From: Mycobacterium sp. PO1
GTDB lineage: Bacteria; Actinomycetota; Actinomycetes; Mycobacteriales; Mycobacteriaceae
Assembly: GCF_017312405.1 (NCBI RefSeq)
Contig: NZ_BLTG01000071.1
Coordinates: 1-47,976, forward strand
Direction: 5' to 3'
DNA: 47,976 bases
The notes beneath the pieces are model-generated. The model did not search any database. It was not told the origin of the DNA and saw only the letters and a list, made by a program, of their open reading frames with translations. This document shows, piece after piece, positions 43,218 to 47,976 of this stretch. Made by a program: the position numbers and the translations under genes. The stretch's first letter is position 1. The number at the start of each line of letters is the position of its first letter.

Positions 43218-44304
43218 TGGGCAGGTCTCCTGGCTGAGGAATACTGTTGACGGGGAAGGGAAGTTCCGCACGCGGCCCCGCGTTGTCCGGCGGCTGACCG
43301 GCCTCGACGCCCCGCCGGAAACCGAACGCGTAATCGAGGAACGGTTGCAGCAGCTGGGCCGGCTGAATATTGGGGACCAGCGCGTTGTAATAGGCACCGT
43401 TGGAGACGATCTCGCCCTGTGTCAGGTAATACTTCGCCGCACCCGGCAACATCTTCTGCAGATTCTCTCGATTCTTCTCGAGCATTCGCGTGACGTTGTT
43501 GAGCCGTTCCAACGCCGGCGCCAGTTCCTGTTCGTTGTCGGCCACCAGCCCGGTCAACTGTTGAGACACCGCTGAAATGCTCGACAGCAGACTGGTGATC
43601 GCGTACCGGCGGTCGTTGAGGACTGCGACGAGGTCGTTGGCGTTCAGAATCAACGTGTTGACCTGGCGGCTGCGTTCGGAGAACACGCCGGTCACCTCAC
43701 CGGCTGCCTTCAGCAGTTCGGCCAGGCTCTCGTTGCGGTTGTTCAGTGCCGTGGACACCCGGGAAAGCCCGTCGAACGTGGGTCCGAGCTGCGGCGCCAC
43801 CTGGTCGAGTGTCTGCGCGAGCGTGTCCAATGACTGGTTGAGAGATTCGGTGTCGGTGGCCGCGGTGTTGGCCGTGAGGTCTCCAACCGCGTCGGTCAGA
43901 GAGTACGGGGAGGTCGTCGGCGTCGTCGGAATCGCCGTTTGCGGATCGAGGACACCGCTTCCCTCCGACTCGAGCGCCAGAACCCGTTCGCCCAGCAACG
44001 TTCCGGTCTTGATGTGCGCGGTGGTGTCCGAACCCAAGGCATATTGGCCGGCAACGGTGAACCCGACCAGGGCGTCGCCGTTGTCGAGACCGATCGAGGA
44101 CACCGACCCGACCTTGATCCCGGATACGGTCACATCATTGCCGACCGCCAGCCCCCCGGCCTCGGTGAACAGTGCTTGGTAGCGAATGGAGGAAGCCCAC
44201 TGCAGCAATCGCTCGGGCTGCAGCCCGACGGCGATCACCAGAACGATGGTGACCACGCCGATGAAGCCGGCTCTGGCGAGTTGGGCGCCGCGATACTTCA
44301 ACAT
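43201..44304 (-). CDS. mceC: Mce family protein C
   Basis: A 367-residue subunit: N-terminal helix (AGFIGVVTIVLVIAVGL), MCE domain (IRYQALFTEAGGLAVGNDVTVSGIKVGSV), then a helical region (SLNQSLDTLAQTLDQVAPQLG...). It lacks the long Pro-rich tail of D and F and has only a short polar end. ATG 44304 directly abuts the TAG of mceB, so translation is coupled. Confidence 0.92.
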   Translation of the reverse strand: MLKYRGAQLARAGFIGVVTIVLVIAVGLQPERLLQWASSIRYQALFTEAGGLAVGNDVTVSGIKVGSVSSIGLDNGDALVGFTVAGQYALGSDTTAHIKTGTLLGERVLALESEGSGVLDPQTAIPTTPTTSPYSLTDAVGDLTANTAATDTESLNQSLDTLAQTLDQVAPQLGPTFDGLSRVSTALNNRNESLAELLKAAGEVTGVFSERSRQVNTLILNANDLVAVLNDRRYAITSLLSSISAVSQQLTGLVADNEQELAPALERLNNVTRMLEKNRENLQKMLPGAAKYYLTQGEIVSNGAYYNALVPNIQPAQLLQPFLDYAFGFRRGVEAGQPPDNAGPRAELPFPVNSIPQPGDLPNDGNP

Positions 44305-45330
44305 CTAGTTGTCAGCGCACCTTCCGGTCTCTTGCTTGATCCAGGGGAACACCACCGTGCGGCCCTCCAGGTCACTAGCGCGGAAGGTGATGCCGCAGAT
44401 GTAATAGGGGAACCACGCGCCGTACGAGCCGACCCGCGCGAGCTTGCGGTAGGTCTCGGGCAGCCGCTGGAGGGTGGCATCGAGCCGTGCGAGGTCGTTG
44501 TCCACCAGCGGGGCCAACCTGTTCAATTCGTCGACGGTGTTGGCCAGCGGCGCTCGGCCGCGCGCCAGCAGGTCGGCCAATGACGTGGTGCCGTTGTCGA
44601 GGGCCTCGATTGCGGTGCCGATGGGATCGCGGTCGGCTGACAACCCGGAGACCAGCTGTTCGAGCTTGTCGATGGCGCCGGAGAACTGCTCGCCGTCGTC
44701 GGCGAGGGTGTCCAGCACCGTACGAAGATCGTCGATCAGTTGCTCGATGACCTGGTTGTTGTCGGCCAGAGAGTTCGTGAACGACGAAGTCTTGGAGAAC
44801 AGCGACTCCAGTGTGCCGCCCTGGCCCTGCAGGATCTGGACCAGCGACGAGGTCAGGGCATTCACGTCCTCGGGATTGAGGCCCTGGATGACCGGTTTGA
44901 GGCCGCCGAGAAGCAGGTCCAGATCGAGAGCCGGCGCCGTGCGATCGTCCGGAATGCGGCCGCCGGCCGGCAGGATCTTCGTCGACTCGGGGGTGTCGAT
45001 CAGCTCCAGGTAGCGGTCACCGACCAAGTTCAGGTACCGGATCGCCGCGTTGGTGCCCTGCGTCAGCGCAACGTCACGGTCGGCGTCGAAGGTGACCAGT
45101 ACATCGCGGTCCGGGAGCAACTCGACGCCGGTGACGGTGCCGACCCGGATACCGGCGATCCGCACGGTGTCGCCGGTCGTCAATCGCGAGGCGTCGGTGA
45201 AGACGGCCGAATACTCGTTGGTCGAGCCGGTTCGGGCGTCGCTGAACACCAGGAACAAAAAGGCAGTCAATACCGTCATCACGACGCCGAAAGCGCCGAA
45301 CTTGATGAGGGTTCCGGTCGATCGCGTCAT
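44305..45330 (-). CDS. mceB: Mce family protein B
   Basis: A 341-residue subunit: anchor helix (FGAFGVVMTVLTAFLFLVF), MCE domain (NEYSAVFTDASRLTTGDTVRIAGIRVGTV), long helices, and a short conserved end with two Cys (YICGITF, GRCADN). The size and C-terminus fit MceB proteins. ATG 45330 overlaps mceA by four bases. Confidence 0.92.
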   Translation of the reverse strand: MTRSTGTLIKFGAFGVVMTVLTAFLFLVFSDARTGSTNEYSAVFTDASRLTTGDTVRIAGIRVGTVTGVELLPDRDVLVTFDADRDVALTQGTNAAIRYLNLVGDRYLELIDTPESTKILPAGGRIPDDRTAPALDLDLLLGGLKPVIQGLNPEDVNALTSSLVQILQGQGGTLESLFSKTSSFTNSLADNNQVIEQLIDDLRTVLDTLADDGEQFSGAIDKLEQLVSGLSADRDPIGTAIEALDNGTTSLADLLARGRAPLANTVDELNRLAPLVDNDLARLDATLQRLPETYRKLARVGSYGAWFPYYICGITFRASDLEGRTVVFPWIKQETGRCADN

Positions 45331-46610
45331 CCGGGCATGCCGATCTGTGCGGTGTTACGCGGCGGGCCGTCCAGCGGTCCGAACAACCAGTTCTTGAGGC
45401 CCTCGGAATTCAGCAGGATCCCGGCATTGCCGTACTGCGCCGGGTTGGAGCCGATGTCGCCGACGACCATGGGCGGCACGAATTCCGGCGGCAGTTCCGG
45501 CAGCCCCAGTTCCTCGCAATAGTCGGCGCCTCCGCTGGAGGCCGCCACCTTGGGCAGGTCGCCCGGGTAGCGGTAACGCTCGACTCCGAGCGTCAGGCCA
45601 GCCGACACCGAGATTCCCGGGTACTGCGGTTGCGCCTTGGCGAAAGGCACCAGGCCCCCGATTCCGCACCACAGCGACTTCCGGTACTTGTAGAGCAGAT
45701 CGGTGGTCGGTATCAGGACGTCCAGCACGTCGGTCAAGGCTTGCCGGTTGCCGCCGACCACTTCGTTGCCCAGGTCGGCCAGTCCGATTGCGCTGACCAA
45801 AAACTCGTCCAGATTCTGCTGCTCGTCGACGATCGAATTGCTCAGCGTGGTGGTGTTCTCGATGGTCGAGACGAGGTCAGGGCCGGCGTCGGCGTAGGCG
45901 GTCAGCGCAGGCACCGCCAGCTCGATGTCGCGGGCGAGGTTGGGCAGGCTCGGTTCCAGTTCGGCCAGCACGGCGTTGAAGTCGGTCAGAGTCTGGCCGA
46001 ATTGCTCCCCACGCCCGTTGAAGGCTTGGGCGATGGCGCCGAGGGTCTCGTTGAGTTTGGCGGGATCGATCGAGTCGAGAACGTTGACCAATTGCTGGAA
46101 GACGGTGTTGATCTCGACAGTGACGTGGTCGCCCTGCAGTACCTGGCCGGCCGAGAGGGTTCCCGACGGATCCGCCGGCGCTGCGAGCTGAACGAACTTG
46201 GCGCCGAAGACCGTCGACGAGGCGATGTCGACGTTGACGTTGGACGGAATGAGACGCATCTGCGACGGGTCCATGGCCAGCTTGAGCTCGGCCATGCCGT
46301 CGGGTCGGTAGGAGATCGATTCGACGCTGCCCACCTGCACGCCGCGCATCTTGACCTTGGCGTCGGGGTTCATCACCAGCCCGGCCCGCGGGGACAGCAC
46401 CGTGACGGTGTCGGTCTTGGTGAAACTGCCGTTGAACAACCCGATCGCCACTGCGATGATCGCCACCACCGCCACCACCAGCCCGAGACCGGCCAGGGGC
46501 CGCGCGTAATGCGACACCCCGAAATGCCGCCCCGACGACGCCGCCAACGGCGATGCGCTGCTGGTGGTCTCCGACCGATGGGCCGGGCCCGGCCCGACGC
46601 TTCTGCTCAT
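45327..46610 (-). CDS. mceA: Mce family protein A
   Basis: A 427-residue first Mce subunit. An N-terminal cytosolic stretch of ~40 polar residues is followed by a membrane helix (LAGLGLVVAVVAIIAVAIGLF), an MCE domain (TVTVLSPRAGLVMNPDAKVKMRGVQVGSV), and a helical region. The C-terminal part carries two Cys (LWCGIGG, DYCEELG) typical of MceA. ATG 46610 has GGGAGGCGAG just before it and lies ten bases after the yrbEB stop. I cannot tell from sequence alone which numbered mce family this operon belongs to. Confidence 0.92.
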   Translation of the reverse strand: MSRSVGPGPAHRSETTSSASPLAASSGRHFGVSHYARPLAGLGLVVAVVAIIAVAIGLFNGSFTKTDTVTVLSPRAGLVMNPDAKVKMRGVQVGSVESISYRPDGMAELKLAMDPSQMRLIPSNVNVDIASSTVFGAKFVQLAAPADPSGTLSAGQVLQGDHVTVEINTVFQQLVNVLDSIDPAKLNETLGAIAQAFNGRGEQFGQTLTDFNAVLAELEPSLPNLARDIELAVPALTAYADAGPDLVSTIENTTTLSNSIVDEQQNLDEFLVSAIGLADLGNEVVGGNRQALTDVLDVLIPTTDLLYKYRKSLWCGIGGLVPFAKAQPQYPGISVSAGLTLGVERYRYPGDLPKVAASSGGADYCEELGLPELPPEFVPPMVVGDIGSNPAQYGNAGILLNSEGLKNWLFGPLDGPPRNTAQIGMPG

Positions 46611-46620
46611 CTCGCCTCCC

Positions 46621-47478
46621 CTAGCCCGACAGGTTGAAGTTGCCGTTGGAGCCGTAGATGGACAGGGAGACCAGCAGGGTGACCGAGACGACGACGACCA
46701 GGGAGGTGCGTACGGCGTTGCCGACCGCGGCGCCGACGCCGGAGGGTCCGCCGGAGGCGAAGTAGCCGAAGTAGGTGTGCACCAGCAGGATCGCGATCGC
46801 CATCAGGACGGCTTGCAGGAATGACCACAGCAGGTCGATCGGGTTCAAGAAGGTGTCGAAGTAGTGGTCATACAGTCCGCCGGATTGGCCGAAGAGCACC
46901 ACGGTGGTGAACTGCGAGGCCAGAAACGACAGGATCACCGCGATGGAGTAGAGCGGGGTGATGGCGATCATGCCGGCCACGATGCGGGTGGAGACCAGGT
47001 ATTCCACCGGGCGGATACCCATCGATTCCAGGGCGTCGATCTCCTCGTTGATGCGCATCGCGCCCAGCTGGGCGGTCACCCCGGCCCCGAACGTGGCCGC
47101 CAGCCCGATCCCGGCGACCACCGGCGCGGCGATGCGCACGTTGATGAACGCCGCCAGGAACCCGGTCAGCGCCTCGATCCCGATGTTGCCCAACGAGGAG
47201 TAGCCCTGAATGGCCAGGGTGCCGCCGGCGGCCAGGGTCAAAAACCCGACGATGACCACGGTGCCGCCGATCATCGCCAACGTGCCCGCCCCCATCGAGA
47301 TCTCGGCGATCAACCGCACGATCTCCTTGCGGAAGTGCACCGCCGCGTGCGGCACCCCACCCAGCGCGCGTCCGTAGAACAGGGTGTGATCACCGATGCG
47401 CGACAACAACGCCACCGGCCGCCCGGCATAGCCGACCAGCCGCGGGAACCGCGACCGCAACACCGCTGAGGTACCCAT
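46621..47478 (-). CDS. yrbEB: YrbE family permease B (MlaE-like)
   Basis: A 285-residue integral membrane permease of the MlaE type, with five or six helices. It carries the conserved cytosolic EE motif region GAMRINEEIDALESMGIRPVEYLV, which contacts the ATPase (MceG/Mkl, encoded elsewhere in mycobacteria). With YrbEA it forms the inner-membrane core of the Mce importer. ATG 47478 lies nine bases after the yrbEA stop. Confidence 0.93.
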   Translation of the reverse strand: MGTSAVLRSRFPRLVGYAGRPVALLSRIGDHTLFYGRALGGVPHAAVHFRKEIVRLIAEISMGAGTLAMIGGTVVIVGFLTLAAGGTLAIQGYSSLGNIGIEALTGFLAAFINVRIAAPVVAGIGLAATFGAGVTAQLGAMRINEEIDALESMGIRPVEYLVSTRIVAGMIAITPLYSIAVILSFLASQFTTVVLFGQSGGLYDHYFDTFLNPIDLLWSFLQAVLMAIAILLVHTYFGYFASGGPSGVGAAVGNAVRTSLVVVVSVTLLVSLSIYGSNGNFNLSG

Positions 47479-47487
47479 GCGCCTCGC

Positions 47488-47976
47488 CTAGCCTGTCGTC
47501 ATCCGGATACCGATGGCGGTGACCACCACGTTGATGACGAACAACGCCATGAACGCATACACCACCGTCTCGTTGACCGCGTTACCGACCGCCTTGGCCC
47601 CGCCCCCGGTGATCGTCAACCCCCGATAACAGGCCACCAGCCCGGCGATCAACCCGAACAGGGCGGCCTTGACACAGGAGATGATCACCTCGGGCACCCC
47701 GGTCAACAACGTGATCCCCGCCGCGAACGCCCCCGGATTGACGTCCTGGACGAAAATCGAGAAGAAGTACCCGCCCAGGATGCCGATGATCACCACCAGA
47801 CTGTTCAACAGCAACGCCACCAACCCCGCGGCCAGCATCCGCGGCGTCACCAGGCGCTGCACCGGGTTGATGCCCAGCACCTCCATCGCGTCGATCTCCT
47901 CACGAATGGTGCGCGACCCCAGATCGGCACACATCGCCGTCGCCCCCGCCCCCGCGACGATCAACACCGTCACCAA
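47488..47976 (-). CDS. yrbEA: YrbE family permease A, 5' end outside window
   Basis: The C-terminal 162 residues of the partner permease, cut by the window edge. The conserved segment DLGSRTIREEIDAMEVLGINPVQRLVTPR is complete, followed by three or four helices, ending AIGIRMTTG. The missing ~100 residues and the promoter of the whole yrbE-mce operon are beyond 47976. Confidence 0.92.
   Translation of the reverse strand: MVTVLIVAGAGATAMCADLGSRTIREEIDAMEVLGINPVQRLVTPRMLAAGLVALLLNSLVVIIGILGGYFFSIFVQDVNPGAFAAGITLLTGVPEVIISCVKAALFGLIAGLVACYRGLTITGGGAKAVGNAVNETVVYAFMALFVINVVVTAIGIRMTTG

Overview
The window reads as chromosomal DNA of a fast-growing mycobacterium (Mycolicibacterium or a close relative). 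The DNA is GC-rich and densely coded, with many GTG and TTG starts. Several signatures are specific to the group: a single-chain type I fatty acid synthase followed by acpS, a yrbE-mce operon and paired Mce-associated proteins. The block from about 6.0 to 20.5 kb keeps the gene order I know from M. tuberculosis Rv2520c-Rv2524c (small DUF3618-type protein, bcp, M20 peptidase, acpS, fas). It is interrupted by an inserted formate/nitrite-type transporter and an amidase.

Left edge (1-378): no coding sequence, but the last ~37 bases of a tRNA-Lys gene (309-345) without its 5' half, followed by a strong terminator. This is the arrangement expected at the attR side of an element integrated into tRNA-Lys. 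The element itself would lie to the left of the window. From 557 to 11 kb come a sodium/proline symporter, a large secreted alpha/beta hydrolase with an Asp/Ser-rich linker, small conserved proteins, a thioredoxin peroxidase (bcp), an M20 peptidase, a transporter and an amidase. The fas-acpS operon fills 10.8-20.5 kb. A long upstream region there carries TTAC-N6-GTAA palindromes.

From 21 to 26 kb are a MerR-type regulator, an MFS transporter, an LtrA-like membrane protein, and two IspD-like cytidylyltransferase paralogues. The paralogues are convergent with overlapping 3' ends, and one has lost its catalytic motif.

From 26 to 38.7 kb is an accessory catabolic region: two Mce-associated proteins with in-frame tandem repeats, two acyl-CoA synthetases, a metal-dependent amidohydrolase, a crotonase, a Zn-ribbon/OB-fold protein paired with a thiolase-fold enzyme, a TetR regulator, a cytochrome P450 and three small secreted proteins. 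Several promoters here share a GAGAAY-N3-RTTCTC-like inverted repeat, suggesting one regulon. The TetR gene and the P450 share a different, longer palindrome.

From 38.7 kb to the end is a complete mceA-F set preceded by yrbEB and a truncated yrbEA, all on the minus strand with overlapping or abutting ends. My reading, an inference, is that the Mce importer brings in a hydrophobic substrate. The P450, acyl-CoA synthetases, hydratase, thiolase-fold/DUF35 pair and hydrolase would then degrade it.
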